The notes below the pieces were generated by a model. The model saw only the letters and a program-made list of their open reading frames with translations, had not been told where the DNA came from and searched no databases. Below are positions 1-12,189 of a stretch of 64,000 bases of DNA, piece after piece. Source of the DNA: Notamacropus eugenii (lineage: Eukaryota > Chordata > Mammalia > Diprotodontia > Macropodidae). Position 1 is the stretch's first letter, and every line of letters begins with the position of its first letter. Location: assembly GCF_028372415.1 (NCBI RefSeq), contig NC_092873.1:354764660-354828659 (forward strand), written 5' to 3'. A program made the position numbers and the translations under genes.

Positions 1-849
1 CCATCCTGGCATGAGTAATGCCAGCTCGCTTGTGCCCCTAGGACAACCCTATCAGAATCAGCTTCTTCCTGGTCCCAGGAGGAAAGTTTCCTGAACAAAA
101 TGTTCCCTTCAGAGCCTGTATGGAAGCTCTGAACACTGGCACCTGCTCTCAGGAAAGCAAGAAGAAGGGCCATTGAGATGGGGAGGCAATGTCTGCTTTA
201 AGACACTCAGGGAGAGAGGAGCTGGTGGCAACCTAAGCTGAGTGGACCTGCTGGAGGGCAGGAGGCAGCCCCCCTGCCAGCTGGACTAGTGTCTACCTGC
301 TCCAGAAATGTCTGATCCCCCTGACCACCACAGGGATTTTTCTGGGTTCCAAACCAAGACTCTTCTCAGTCCAGCCTGGGTGGGAATGACATGGATGTGA
401 GTCACCACATCCCCATTGCCACAGAAGCCCTTTTCTCTTCTCTTCCTTTCACCATGGAAGCAGGAGAGTGGAAGCTTTGGGTAAGGGAAGTCAAGAAGTC
501 AAAGGTTCTGTCTTCTGACCCTCACTGCCCCTTGGACCTGCTCCCTGGCATGGGAGAGATGCCACTTTGAAGTAGCTGGCAGACCTGCCTATCAAGCATC
601 TTGGAACCTTTCAGGCATTTCTCTAGCTCCTTCCAGTCAAGTGACCAGAAGACTGAAAATACTTGGTCAACTTCTTCTGCTCACCCACTCCACCCTTCCA
701 GGCTGAGAACAACATAGATGTCAATTTCTATAGAGCTGGAACTGACCATAGAACATGGACTGTGAGGGCTAGCAAAGATCTTAGAATGGAGACATGTAAA
801 ATGTAAGACTTGACAAGAGCAAAGACCTTCAGACTGAAGGAATCTCAGA

Positions 850-1255
850 TGCCATCTAGTCCATTTCCTTTTTTATTTTTTTTACAGATGAGATAACTGA
901 GGCCTAGAGTGGTTAATTGAACTGGCCAACATCACACAAGGAAGTAAAAGAGGTAGAATTTGAACCCAGGTTCCTTGACTTCAAAGCCAGAAGCTCTTCC
1001 CACTATACTAAATTATTTTTTATGGACCTTAGAGATCATCTTGTCTAACACTCGTTTCTCAAAAAAGGAAACTGAGACTCATTCTGGGGAAGTGGATCAA
1101 TGAGATAATCACAATAAAGCCCATTGCAAACCTTCAAGTGTGATACAGATGCTAATCATGATGATCATGATGATGATGATGACGATGATGACTACCACCC
1201 CAAATCACCCAGCTAGTTAGTAGCATGGCTAAATCTAGAACCTAGGCTTCCTGAC
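850..1255 (-). repeat. MIR-type SINE pieces with (GAT)n
   Basis: The antisense MIR core (acagatgag, aactgaggc, then catcacacaaggaagta and gaacccagg) runs from about 850 to 1010. Further fragments follow at 1030-1085 and 1203-1250. Between them at 1155-1195 is a short imperfect GAT/ATG trinucleotide run. Confidence 0.6.
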
Positions 1256-3019
1256 TCCCAGCACAGGGCTCTCTTCTTTTACATATCTCCCTGTCCATCT
1301 CTTTCTTTCCCCATCTAAGACACTCCTCCCTTTTCTCCAGTTCCTGAAAGGGCATGAAGCAGCTGCAGGGTAGGCGGTAGTGGGCACCGGTGCCAGCTGA
1401 CTCAGATGGTGGTGCTGGCATAGAAGGGTCCCCTTTCCCTGGGGAGGATGAAGCCAAAGGATGGTGGGGTGAGGGGGTGGGGATGTCCCATGTTGGAGTC
1501 AAGTTCGTTTCTCAGCTGCTTTGCTCTGGGAGTAAGGACAAGAAGAGGAGACATGTCTGAAATTCACCACTGACCCTAAGTAGGCAGGTTGGCAGTGCAA
1601 ATTGGGAAGGAGGGAAGTCACCATGAGTTAGTTCTATTATCTGGATGTATGGGCCCAAGAAGAAGATGCCAAGATTGGTATTTTGTATTTATGTGGATCA
1701 TGAATTGATGACAAACAGGATTTTAAATACTGACGTCAGTGTCTGCCAGTTACTCAGCCTCCTCTGTTGTACCTGGCCACCTCCAAGTAACAGACATGAA
1801 AGAAGAGTATCATGGGCAACAACCAGACCCTCTCACTCTAGGGACATAAATAAGCCTTCTATGTCTCTCTCTCAAGTTATCTCCCACTCTCTCAAGGCTA
1901 GGTTGAGGCATATAAACTACCTTTGCTCCATCCTGTTTGCCCACTTCCACTAAAGGAGATGGAGCATTTATCTTTGGCAGTCACGGTGAGGGGAAGCGTA
2001 GTGATGCTAAACATGATCTTCCCATGGCTGTTTTGCTATTGTATGGTTGCCTACTCTATAGGGTCTTTCACTAGAGTAACGAGATGAAGTAGGGGCCCAG
2101 AGGACTAGGTAGCCTCACAGACAGGATGGGGGAAGGGGACACTGCCCAGATCAGACCTCCAGCCCTTCTCCCTATCCCAGGGTAGAACTGTTTTCAGAAG
2201 AGTCCTCAGGGTGGGAGGGGGGAAAGGACAGCAGCCTGAATCGGCTGACTCTTCTCCTTCCCCTCCCCTAAGCTGAGCTTGCAGGTTGGCCAACTTGCTG
2301 AGATGGCAGTGATACCACAGGAGCATCCCCCACCCACCCCAGCTCCAGCGTGGCTGAGAGAAAGGAGGGGAGTGGGGAGACAGGTTCTAGATGGGAATGG
2401 ATAAGCTCCACTGATAATAATTTAAGATCTGGGGAGACAGAGGACCTGTGAATGAGTGTCTCCCCAGGTGCTTAGGGAGAAGGGAAAGAGAGATGGGGAG
2501 AGGACTGGTACCCTAGTGTACCAACTCTGACTGGATTTATCTATCACCCCTCTCCCCTCCTCAGCTTTATTCCCTCTAGCTCTAAGATGCTGTCACAGAT
2601 ATTACAATAGCACAATTGGACCACCTCCCCAATATTCCTGATCTAACAGCACCTATCTCTCCCCAGGCTGAATTAACCCTTTGTTAGGAGTAGTGGGTTA
2701 CCATTCTCCACCCCTAGAGGTGGGTGAGAAAGTCAAAGGTATATGGGGACCCTAAGAGCAGGGGAGGACCGGACATTTGCTTCCCACTGCCTCAGTCTTC
2801 TAGGATGGCCCGGGTTTGGGGGCATGGGCTTTCCATTCTCAGTCAACTGACATTATCTTCCTCCCCTAAATGCTTTTAGCATGGTTGACTTTGACCTTGA
2901 ATTAACCTCTTCTGTCTGGGGGGGGGAAGTGTGTATGTGGGCAGGGGTGTGGGGGGGGGAGATAAAACGTCCAGGGAAGTATTTAGGCCCCCAGGGACCC
3001 TAGGGGTGAACTTCAGGAC

Positions 3020-3470
3020 CTAGGGTGAGGATAAGAGATATCAGACACTCTCCCCCCTCCCACTTCCCCAGGTCCTTTCTCCTATTTTTCTCTCTCTCCC
3101 ACCCTAAATATTCCAAATAGACATAAATAGAAGTCTAAAGAAACTAAAGATGGGAAGTCAGCCCTTTATACTAGGCTTAAAGGAATGGAGGTTTATTGGC
3201 CAGAGGGGAGTGAACTCTTAACCCGTGCATACCCACTTCTCTTACCCAGTTAGGAATTTCGATCCAAATGCTATCAGGGAATTCCTGCGGCTAAATTTCA
3301 GCGGGATCTGGGCCGGAGCTCATGAGGTGAAGCTCTACCCAAGTCTACAGCTCCTGAAGACCCCGCCCTCCTTCACTGGGGGAATAATTCATTCGTTGTT
3401 CAACTGACTTGTTATTCCCACGAGTAACAATCATGAATAATTAGGGGTAATTATGACATTAATTATGATG
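3020..3470. promoter_or_regulatory. Candidate conserved enhancer in STAC2 intron 1
   Basis: This non-repetitive block is rich in A/T motifs. Several homeodomain-type TAATTA/ATTA cores cluster at 3436-3470, and A/T-rich blocks such as CTAAATATTCC and ATAAATAG lie at 3104-3130. The region has no coding potential and no repeat signature. The texture resembles a vertebrate conserved noncoding element, but conservation cannot be tested here. Confidence 0.35.
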
Positions 3471-3856
3471 GCTTTTCTGTCTCTATCCTCTCCTATACCA
3501 GGTGGGGGAAAGTGGAAATGAGAGAGAGTAGCAGCTAGTGGCACTGTTCCACTGCCCCCTACCTCTCTTCCCCAACTCCCCAAGGGAAGAGAAGCCTTCA
3601 GGCTGCCGCAGCCCCTGGAACCCAGCAGCCAGAAAGATCCGACCCTAGGACCGCCTTCCCCTGCAACCCTCCCCTCCTTGTTTCGCGGCTCCTCTGAGAC
3701 TGCAGCTGGACAGAGACATAGAGATCGAGAGAGACCAAGAGAGATGCAGGGAACGAAAACATAGCCAGGGAGACAGTGACCCCAGGGCCCCACACATTCA
3801 AAGAGATCCAAGGCTACACACTGAGACCTATATCCCAGGGAAACACACGCCTGCGT

Positions 3857-3960
<104 letters not shown>

Positions 3961-4472
3961 CTCACTGCTTCTCCCCAGACTATGCAATGATTCCTCCAAA
4001 AGGAGTTGCAACCTTCCCCTAGTCGAGTAGGGAGAGAGCTGACCCGAAGCGTGTTTAGATGTCTATGTGTGTTTGTGCATGAGCGCGCGCACATGTGGTG
4101 TGGTGTGCTGTGGTGTTGTGCGGTGTGGTGTGTGTGTGTATGTGTATGTATGTACACGCGCGAGCGTGAGTGTGTGGTCATTTACTCCCTCCCCTTCTAG
4201 TTTGCTCTCCAGAGGCTAAGGTTCTCAGATTACGCTGGACAGCGCACGTCCTACCATGGTGGTGGGAGAGGGGACGAGCTATCTCGACCGATTCTTGACC
4301 CGGGTCGCTGTGTGTATCGGCTATGTCGCGGCAGTGCGGGGACAAAAAAACCCCAGGTCAAGGAGAGGGTAGGACAGAAGCGGTGACCGCGGGCCGAGGA
4401 AGGAAGAGCTGCAGGGCGGGAAAGAAGGAACGGGAAGGGAGTGGAGGAAATCGCGACCCCTCCCCAAGTTAC

Positions 4473-4562
4473 CTTGGTTTCCTGGAGGGTGGAAACAGTC
4501 CCAGGGGAGGGCTGAGTGCCAGCGTCCTCGGGTTCGTTCTCCTTCTCGCTCATTTCGGTCAT
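4473..4562 (-). CDS. STAC2: STAC2 exon 1, coding part (30 residues)
   Basis: The reverse strand encodes a 30-residue N-terminus that begins [15 protein letters not shown] and ends TLQETK, followed at once by a consensus donor (AAG|GTAACT). From family knowledge, human STAC2 begins with nearly the same 30 residues ([15 protein letters not shown]..., ending ALQETK) before its LQRFKRS segment in exon 2. STAC2 is a neuronal and muscle adaptor with one C1 zinc finger and SH3 domains; it binds L-type calcium channels and affects their trafficking and inactivation. None of those domains is in this exon. The reading frame stays open upstream of the chosen ATG, but homology fixes the start at MTEM. 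The exon ends in phase 0. The rest of the gene is outside the window. Confidence 0.9.
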
Positions 4563-5190
4563 GATCGTGGTCCCGCAGCTGGGGCGCTGCGTGAAGGGGG
4601 TAGCGGGGGCGAAGTGGGGGAGCAAAGGCAGGATAGAACGGCCGGGTTAGATGCGTGAGACCAAGCGCAGAGAGAGATTCTCACTGGGGTCCTATACCCC
4701 CTTCTTTCCAAGCTCTAGAGCTTGACCCTCCCCTTAAAATCAAACCAAGAGGAACTCTTCCCCCTCCCCCCCTAAAAATGTCGAGCAAATACCCTAATTT
4801 TCTCCGCAGGTAGAGAAAGTTCTGGGGGCTACTCCGCAGGAGGAAGGAGGAAGACAATTAAATGGATATGCAATTCAAGGTAGATTGGGGAGAGAGGACC
4901 CCCAGGCACTGAGGGTTTGCAGAGGATGCTGTGCAGAAGAGAGAGGGAAGGAGGAATGAAGGAATGGAGGGATGGAGGGAGAGAGCTCTGGGCTGTGTCC
5001 GGTAGGGCCCCACTGTCCTCTGAGCCCGCCCCCCACCCCCCTCCCCCCAGTCCCTGCCTGGGCACTTGGCATCCCCCTCTGCCCAGTCCTAGACTCCCAA
5101 CTTTGATTTAAGAGGTCGCTTGGCCCCACCCCTTCTTTTCCCTGCTCCCCCGCCTCACTATGCAAATTAGGCAAATAGCCATTGGCTGCC
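4563..5190 (-). promoter_or_regulatory. STAC2: STAC2 5' UTR and promoter region
   Basis: The flank upstream of the STAC2 start codon is GC-rich. CpG density is highest around 4240-4680, overlapping exon 1. Further upstream, at 5160-5167, is a perfect octamer ATGCAAAT, and at 5181-5185 an inverted CCAAT box (ATTGG), about 600 bases from the start codon. I see no clear TATA box at a plausible distance, which fits a CpG-type promoter. The transcription start cannot be placed from sequence alone. Confidence 0.5.
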
Positions 5191-6403
5191 GTTCTGACGG
5201 GGGTTGGGGGGAGTAAGGTAGGTGGGGCCTGAAGGGCTCAGAAAAAGTGGGAGGGGATTTGAGGGGGGGACCCTCAAGAAAAGAAAGGGACTGGCCAGAT
5301 AGGGAGAGTAGGGACTTTCAAGCTAATTGTCGCTTTCTGCTCCGGTATGAGACAGATAAGAGGCAAAAATGGATTGGAGATACAGGAGAGATGAGGGTTA
5401 GACTGAAGGAAGGACTTTCCTATAGAGAAGGGAGTTACTGGAAAGTAGGAAGTATGCCTGAGGATGAGGCTATTTCATCTCAAGGTCAAGAGAGACCCCA
5501 TGCCAGCCCTCCTACTCCTGGACCATACAGAAGGCCAGTTCTTTTCCTGAGAAAAGGCAAGAGACAAAGTAGAACTGGCCAGCAAGAGGCCATGCTAGTT
5601 TTAACGTCTGGTGGACAGAGAGAAGAAACCTGCATTTCTGTCCGGATTATCATTTTGTGAATTTGAAGTTCACATCGCCTCTTTGGGCCTCAGTAGTCAA
5701 ATTCTGTCAGACCTCTGTTCTCAGGATCCCCCAATTCTTCTAAAAATCCTCACCCAACCAAAGACTTTTTTGTAGGTTGCCTTGAATTAAGAACTGACAA
5801 AGATTGGGGTGGCAGGGGTGGGAGGTGGGGGAGAGGACAGGAGCAGTGAAAACATTTCACTCTCCTGGTCTCCCTCCTATGGAGCCGCCTGACCTCTTCA
5901 GATTCCTGTGACTGTCCCTTGTCTAGGGACCAGTTTCCCCAAATCCTCCTCTTACAATTTTCCCTTTCATTGTCATCTTGAGAAAGGAGAATCTCTATGG
6001 CTATTGCTTAGTCGCTTGCCCGAGTCCAGGCATTTCTCTGAGTTAGGGATGGGGAGAATCTGCCCTTTTGAGTGAACAGGGGACCCCAGACAGCAATTCC
6101 AGTTGCTCTCACCCATAGCTACCCCACTGTCTGTGATGTGATTCTGGGGAGCACTTGATTAGATGGAGGATAAGGCGGCAGTTGTCTTCACATGGCATCT
6201 GGGGAGAATACAGTAATGAGATTACTGGAGGCTCATTTTCCCCCTCCCAGCATTTCTTTGCCATCCCCCTACCCCTCCTATCCAACCCACATTATGATCT
6301 CATTGCTTCCCCTACCCAGGGCAGGAGATTTATTTGCCAGCTGTGGAAGTAGAGCAAGGGCAGACATGAGGATTAACTCTAAGAGGCTCTGGACCACCCT
6401 ACT

Positions 6404-6453
<50 letters not shown>

Positions 6454-7240
6454 CATCTGGAAGCCTGTACCCTCCATCTCTATTTCTCTAAGAGGCATTA
6501 GGCAGGGAATGAGAAAAGGAAACTATCCTGAGCCATTTATCCTCAAAAATCACTCCCTTTCCCCATGCCTCCAGGAGATTTTTCTGCCCTGTCCAGACCA
6601 GCCTTCCCCTCTGTAGTCCCAGAATTTCAGATGCTTGAGCATTCCCAGGAAGGGTTGTTTCTGTTTTCCTCCTGCTTGGGGCAAAATCCTGGTTCAGACA
6701 AAGCAGCAATGTGGGATTATGGTCCTGGATTTGGTAGCTGGGAAGATGTCATAGCCTTCTTGTCAGGATCTACTCAGCTGCTCTATTATCTAATGTTTTT
6801 CCTTTTAAAGAATTTCTTGCCTCTCTCTCCTATTTCTCCAGGCAGGGAGAAAGATCTCCCCACATTCTTCTGGACTTCCAGTGGGGACAGTGACTAAGAG
6901 ACAGGGAGAAAATGGGTTTGATTATCAGACATTCAAAGAGATTCTAGTTAGATCTTATGATGAACTTCTCAGATGGAAATGTGGTGGGGCAGATGGTCAA
7001 CCAGGAGGCTGAGAAATTTCTAGTCCTGGAGACTTCTAAAAACATATCCCACCCAGGGCCCAGGTATCGTTTTTTAGCTGAGGCAGGGGGTTGAAAGCTA
7101 TGACCTCTGGAGGTCCTTTGAGAGCTGGATGACTTCCTGAAGCATCCCTGCTCCTGACCAGAATAGTCTTTCTTTAATAGTGTCTGAGTCATGGCCCGTG
7201 CTGCTACTGCCTAATGACAGGCCTCTCCCCAATCTTGTGT
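5191..7240. other. Intergenic, mostly single-copy
   Basis: No gene or transposon recognised. The only repeat I can name is an (AC)n tract at 6405-6449. Open frames here, including one of 137 codons at 5247-5660, match no family I know and lack splice or start context. Confidence 0.6.
6405..6449. repeat. (AC)n microsatellite
   Basis: About 22 AC units without interruption. Confidence 0.95.
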
Positions 7241-7244
7241 CTGA

Positions 7245-7420
7245 CCCTGTTAATAATGATACCAGCTCACATTTTCAGAGTGCTTTCAGGTCAACAGAGG
7301 GCTTTCCCCACAACATCCCTGTGAGGCAGGTAGGTCAAATATCTTCATTTTGAAGATGAGAAAACAGTCTAAAAGAGGTTGGCAAAGATCACAAATCTAA
7401 CAAGTATTGGATTCAGATCT
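7245..7420 (-). repeat. MIR SINE
   Basis: The antisense MIR pattern: a gctcacattttcagagtgcttt-like 3' part, then tgtgaggcaggtaggtcaaat, then gatgagaaaac and gatcacaaa. Confidence 0.7.
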
Positions 7421-8099
7421 CTTGCTTCTCTGCATATTGCCCTTCAATGCTTCCAGACTTCAGAGGACTGAGGTTTCCAGAAAAGAAAGAGAGTGGAGTT
7501 AGGGCCTCTACTCCTGGAGAAGGCTGAGGGAGAGACCATAGTAAAGTCATATCCCAGTTTCAGATAAGGTTGGACCCTCCTTTCTCACTGGGAACTGAAA
7601 TGAGTTACAGGAGGAGAGAGATTTCATTTACAGAGGAGGAGGAGAGAAGGGTGACAGGCAACACAGCAGTAAGATGAATAGCAGTCAGACTACAAGAAGG
7701 ACTGATCTGGCCACCATGAAGGGTATAGAAGCCAGGAATTATCAAAGATGGTTTTTTCTGGGGGAGAACTAAGGGAGGAGAGGCTGATGTTGATTTGGAC
7801 ATGGTAGGGGGATGGATGAAATAACCTTAAGTCTGGGTCTTGATGGATTCTTTCTCCATGAAATCTGGAGATCCAATGGGAATGGGGTTGAGTGGTTCAT
7901 TGTTCCTGATTTTCTTGGTCTCTATGCTGGGAAGGAGGGCAGTGGTAGTCAGCAATTCTACCCAAATGGGGTCACAAAGTGGGGGCAGTGCCTAAGGGTG
8001 GAAGGTAGTGGGGTTGGCCAAGAAACCAGCCCATGTCTCAGCCTTTCTTCCATCCGGGCAGGTCTTGTGCCCCTGGGCCCCTGGAGGCAGACACCGCTC

Positions 8100-8230
8100 T
8101 AATGAGCTAACTGCCATAGCAGCCATCAGTAATTATGACTTTATGGAAATATGAAGGGAACTTACGCAAGTCCCTGACACACTTCCCGGCTCCTAGCATC
8201 TGGGACATTCAGGTCCCCAGGGGCTGGTAG
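8100..8230. promoter_or_regulatory. Candidate conserved noncoding element
   Basis: A compact non-repetitive block with TAATTA at 8131-8136 (in CAGTAATTATGAC) and an ATTTGCAT-unlike but A/T-rich flank (TTTATGGAAATATG), followed by a TTACGCAAG C/EBP-like site at 8162-8170. No coding potential. The conservation claim is a guess from texture. Confidence 0.3.
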
Positions 8231-8764
8231 AAGGGACAAGAAGACGAACTGTGGGCCCCCACAGCCCCACCAGCTTTTTAGAGCCTCAGGTAACTGGTAC
8301 AGAGATGCATATCAGACTCTTTTCTAAGGCTGCCTGTCTCTACTTGTGTCTGTGTCTGTCTTCAGGTGAACTATTCTCTTTTTCTTTGTTTCCCACCTGC
8401 CCCAGGGGAAAGAAGCTTCCTGGCTCTTTCACCCCCAAACTAGGACTTTTGTGGGATGCCTTTGTAGGCAGAGGGGAGTTACTGTGAAAGGAAGTATGGA
8501 GTGGGGGATACCCCCACGTCTCTCAGTTCCAAGGAAACTATGTCTTTCAACTTTCCAGGAAAATACCTTCTCTCCCTTTCTGCCATGCAGACAGACTGGG
8601 CAGGAGGCCTGAGGATTATAGACACTGAGAAAACAGATATTGGCTAGGAGACATGGGGTATAAGTGAGAGGAGGTAGTCCTATGAGTGTGGCAGTCTGAC
8701 TATCCCCACCTGGCCTGGTCTATCTCTAAAGTCTCCTCTCATCCCCCAACCCCCACCCACCAGG

Positions 8765-8800
8765 CACCTGCTGCCATGGTAACAGCTATGGGATTAGGGG
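8765..8800. promoter_or_regulatory. RFX-type X-box with E-box and OTX-like site
   Basis: CCATGGTAACAG at 8773-8784 matches the RFX half-site pattern (GTTGCCATGGTAAC). It is flanked by the E-box CACCTG at 8765-8770 and GGATTA at 8791-8796. The tight clustering in single-copy sequence suggests a regulatory element. Motif-only evidence. Confidence 0.3.
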
Positions 8801-9039
8801 TTTTTGGGGAGGGGAAGAAAAAGGCTGAATGGATCCAGGTTTGTAGTGAGTAGAGGGGAGGGATATCTGGTATTTCCATGAATGATGGGATGAGGGTCTG
8901 TCTCCTGTTTTTTGTTTGTTTTGGGAAAAGGATGACTTGGGAGGCTGGGCAGCTGGAGGGGATAAAGCTAGATTTGGAGAGTACCTTTATCCCAAATACT
9001 AACCCTGCTCATCTCTTCTGCATGAAGGGAAAAGGATCT

Positions 9040-9370
9040 TCATTCTTCTGTTGAATGTGTGTGCTCATCCTTCATTGCCAAAGAAGACCATGCCATCAGA
9101 GAAATGATGACATGACTTGCATTTGACTTTGAGTGAGGGAGGGCTGTGCAGGTCACCAGCCTCACTTCTCCTCCAGAGCCATCTGAATCCAATGACCAGA
9201 TATTCATCAGGATGACTGGAGATGACCCAGGATGAGGCAGCAATTGGGGTTAAGTGACTTGGCCAAGGTCACACAGCTAGTGAGTATCAAATGTCTGAGG
9301 TGAGATTTGAATTCAGGTCCTCCTGACTCCTGCACTGGTACTCTATCCACTGCACCACCTAGCTGCCCAT
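9040..9370 (-). repeat. Composite tRNA-derived SINE with RTE-type tail
   Basis: The right half (9243-9370) is the antisense tRNA-related head common in marsupials (caccacctagctgccc, tctatccactgc, ggtcacacagctag). The left part (9040-9240) is a body also seen in sense at 24480-24772 (ctggacccagatggctct, gtgaccttgcacagccct, gaatgaaggacaaac). Confidence 0.7.
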
Positions 9371-9474
9371 TCTTCTGTTATTCAAACCCTGAGTACTAGA
9401 GAATAGATAGGAGGGGTAAGGGCTAGGCTGAGGCCCTGTGTAAGGACTCTATCCAGACCTGGTGGCCCTAGGCC

Positions 9475-9577
9475 ATGTGATAAACCACTCCACTCCAGTA
9501 TCTTTGCCAAGAAAATCCCAAATGGGGTCACAAAGAGTTGGACATGAATGAAAATGACTGAACAACAAACAACGACA
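9475..9577 (+). repeat. RTE-mobilised SINE, 3' fragment
   Basis: Carries the tail cactccagtatctttgccaa, then a ggggtcacaaagagttggac-like segment, ending actgaacaacaaacaacgac. This is the 3' end of the SINE found complete elsewhere in the window. Confidence 0.75.
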
Positions 9578-9689
9578 AAGAAGAGAGGAACATGGGCAAT
9601 AAATATAGGGCACTTTTATGTCTCACTTTTAAATATACTTCTGGTCCAGCTTTCAGGTTATTAACCCTTCACAGCAAAGACCATAGAAT

Positions 9690-9945
9690 TTAGGGCTTTT
9701 GTTGTCCAATTTTATATCACTCTTCATGACCCCATTTCAGGGTTTTCTTGGCAAAGATACTGGAAGGGTTTGCCATTTCCTTCTCCAGATCATTTTACAG
9801 GGGAGGAAACTGAGACAAACAGAGTTAAGTGTCTTACCCAGGGTCACATAGTAAATGTCTGAGGCCAGATCTAAACTCAGGAAGATGAGTCTTCCTGACT
9901 CCAGGTCCAGCACTTTAAGCAGTGTGCCACTTGCTGTCCATGGAT
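9690..9945 (-). repeat. RTE-mobilised tRNA SINE, near full length
   Basis: The antisense copy starts with gttgtccaatt...cttcatgacccc, continues through tttgccatttccttctccag and gaggaaactgagacaaacag, and ends with the tRNA head (gtgtgccac...gctgtcc). Confidence 0.8.
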
Positions 9946-9984
9946 TCAGGACTGGAAAACACTGCAGAAGTTATTAGTCTGAGG

Positions 9985-10520
9985 CAGCCTGATATAGAGG
10001 ATATATCACCTCTGAGTCTGGGTTCAAGTCCTACTCCTGATGCCTGCTACCTGTATGATCCTAAGTAAGACATCTGACCTTTCAATGTCCCTTAGGATCA
10101 TTGATTTAGAGCTAGAAGGGACCTTAGAGGCCAATTCCAACCCCCTCATTTTATAAATAAGGAAACTGAGAGAGAGACAAAGTAACTTGTCTAGAGTCAT
10201 ACAAGTAGTATGTATCTGAGGAAAAGTTTGAACTCAGGGCTTCCTGATTCCAAGTCCAGTGCTCCAGAAGTATTTCTCCAAGCACTTTCAGGTCTGCCAA
10301 ACACTTTATCCGTATTTTCTCACTGCTCCTCACAACAACCCTGTAAACAGTATGTGTTGTTATTATCCCTGTTTGACAGATGAGGAAACTGAGGATGAGA
10401 AAAATTAAGTGATTTGCTCAGGATCACATAGCAAACAAGTGTCTAAGGAAAGATTAGAACTCAGGTGTTCCTAACTCCAAGTCCACCTCTCTGTCCACAG
10501 CGCCACCTAGCTACCCATAC
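9985..10520. repeat. Cluster of three SINE fragments
   Basis: A plus-strand tRNA-like piece (9985-10100, ctgggttcaagtcctactcc), then two minus-strand MIR-like copies (10105-10275 and 10300-10515). The first of those carries the head gatttagagctagaaggga that also makes up the tandem array near 28 kb. Confidence 0.65.
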
Positions 10521-10779
10521 TGGCACTCTCTAGGACCCTAAATTCCAGAGAAGCTGTCCAGGTGCTCATCTGTACATTGGTAGAGGGGATTTTCTCACCC
10601 AGAGTTTCCTATTCCAGTGAAATCTTGGGCCCAGTACAAAAATTAAATAATTTAGCACAACTTCAATTGAAGCAACTGGCTTCCAACTGATAACTCCATC
10701 CCAAGCTCCAGTGCATGTCACAATCAGCTTAATCTTTCTAAAATGCTGATTTCTGTAGGTCACACCCCTCCCCTCTAAA

Positions 10780-11050
10780 AACCTCCAATGATCCCTTATT
10801 TTTAAAATTATTTTAAAATTGTATTTTAAATGTTAACAATGCCTTTTATTTTTATTTTATACCACAGTTGCCTCTCAATATACCTCACACGCAGAATTTT
10901 CCATTGAAACAAAGAAAAAAAACATTCATGCCTTTTCCTCATTATTTAGATAAGGAAACTGAGGACTAGAGGAGAGGGACTTTTCTAAGGTCATACCATT
11001 AAGAAATGGTAGGGTCAGGATTTGAATGCAACTCTTATGACCCTAAATAC
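10780..11050. repeat. Old L1 3' and MIR fragments
   Basis: A T/A-rich L1-like tract (ttttatttttattttataccacag) with a MIR-like piece at about 10940-11045 (aggaaactgaggactagagg). Poorly preserved. Confidence 0.4.
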
Positions 11051-11051
11051 A

Positions 11052-11300
11052 GCGTTCCTGTTGTTCAATTGTGTCCAACTCTTCATGACCCTCTTTGGGG
11101 TTTTCTTGGCAGAGATTTGGAAGTGATTTGCCATTTCCTTCTCCAGCTCATATGATGGCTGAGAAAACTGAGGTTAACAAGGTTAAGTCACACAGGGTCA
11201 CATAGCTAGTAAGTGCCTGAGGCCAGAGTTGAACTCACAAAGATGAGTCTTCCAGACTCCAGGCCTGGCACTATCCACTGCACCACCTAGCTGACCATAA
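11052..11300 (-). repeat. RTE-mobilised tRNA SINE, near full length
   Basis: Antisense copy from ttgttcaattgtgtccaact through ggttttcttggcagagat to tatccactgcaccacctagc. Confidence 0.85.
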
Positions 11301-11309
11301 TGTTCCTAC

Positions 11310-12120
11310 TATATTATTTAAGGAGCTTGGCATAGAGATTAGAAAGTAGATCCTGAAGTTAGGAAGATCTGGGTTCAAGTTCTGCCTCTAACAAACTAAG
11401 TAAGAAACTTAACCTCTCCATGCTGTAGGCAATTCTCTAAGTCTATATGTTACAAAGAGAGGTGCTGATCTGCACTGATAGAAGGACTTTTCTCACCTGG
11501 GAGTTCCCTATACAAATGCAATCACAGATCCAGTCCTTAACTCTCCACTGTCTCTATTGTAGAAGCTTTTTAGCTGAGCAATCTAAACCCTCAGCCTTGA
11601 AAGAGTGCCTACTGAGTCCAACCAAGGAGAGCTGTCTATGCCCACAGCAAGGACCCACTGCCAGCTTATCAGTTGATATCCATTTATTAAACTCCTATTG
11701 CACCAGGCAGTCTGCTAAGCTCTGGGGTACAAAGAAAGGTAAAAGATTATTCCTGCTGTCAAGGAGCTCAGTCTCACAGAACACAGGTTATGGTCCAACC
11801 ATGGGAAAGAGTCAGCCACTGGAAGACAGAAGATTTGTATTCTTAACATAGTAGCTTATACATAGTAGGCATTTTAATAACACTTGTTGAATAGAGTAGA
11901 ATTGAATCAGCCTTAACTCAGCCACTGACACACTATGTGATCTTGAATAAGGGAAGGGAAGTCCAGGGTGGGGAAGGAATACACATTTATACAGTATCTA
12001 CTAAGTGCCAGGCATTATTCTAAATGCTTTCTAAATATTATCTTGTTTGATAAGATGCATTTAAATATTATCTAATTTGATAAGATACATTTTCTCAGGG
12101 TCTCAGTTTCCTATAAAGTG
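11310..12120. repeat. SINE and MIR/L2-like fragments
   Basis: A tRNA-SINE piece (11330-11440, gatctgggttcaagttctgcc). A MIR/L2-related copy follows at 11680-11900 (tttattaaactcctattgca, gctctggggtacaaagaaag), and another at 11970-12110 (actaagtgccaggcattatt). Confidence 0.5.
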
Positions 12121-12189
12121 ATAAACCACATGAACTGCTCCATCATTTGAAGCATCTTCATTGATTTATTTCATTGCTATCTTTTTCTT

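Larger units (their letters stand above)
7421..9030. other. Intergenic, mostly single-copy
   Basis: No gene and no repeat recognised. Two subregions look regulatory and are listed separately: 8100-8230 and 8765-8800. Confidence 0.55.

Noticed and set aside
4323..4658. 111-codon plus-strand frame opposite STAC2 exon 1
   Set aside because: Shadow of the GC-rich exon/promoter; no homology recognised.
5247..5660. 137-codon plus-strand frame upstream of STAC2
   Set aside because: No recognisable family, no splice or promoter support; length is within chance for low-stop sequence.
9220..9370. tRNA-like box sequences (gttcaaatcc, ggtggcgcagtgg types) here and elsewhere
   Set aside because: These are heads of tRNA-derived SINEs, not tRNA genes; no cloverleaf with an intact anticodon arm was evident.
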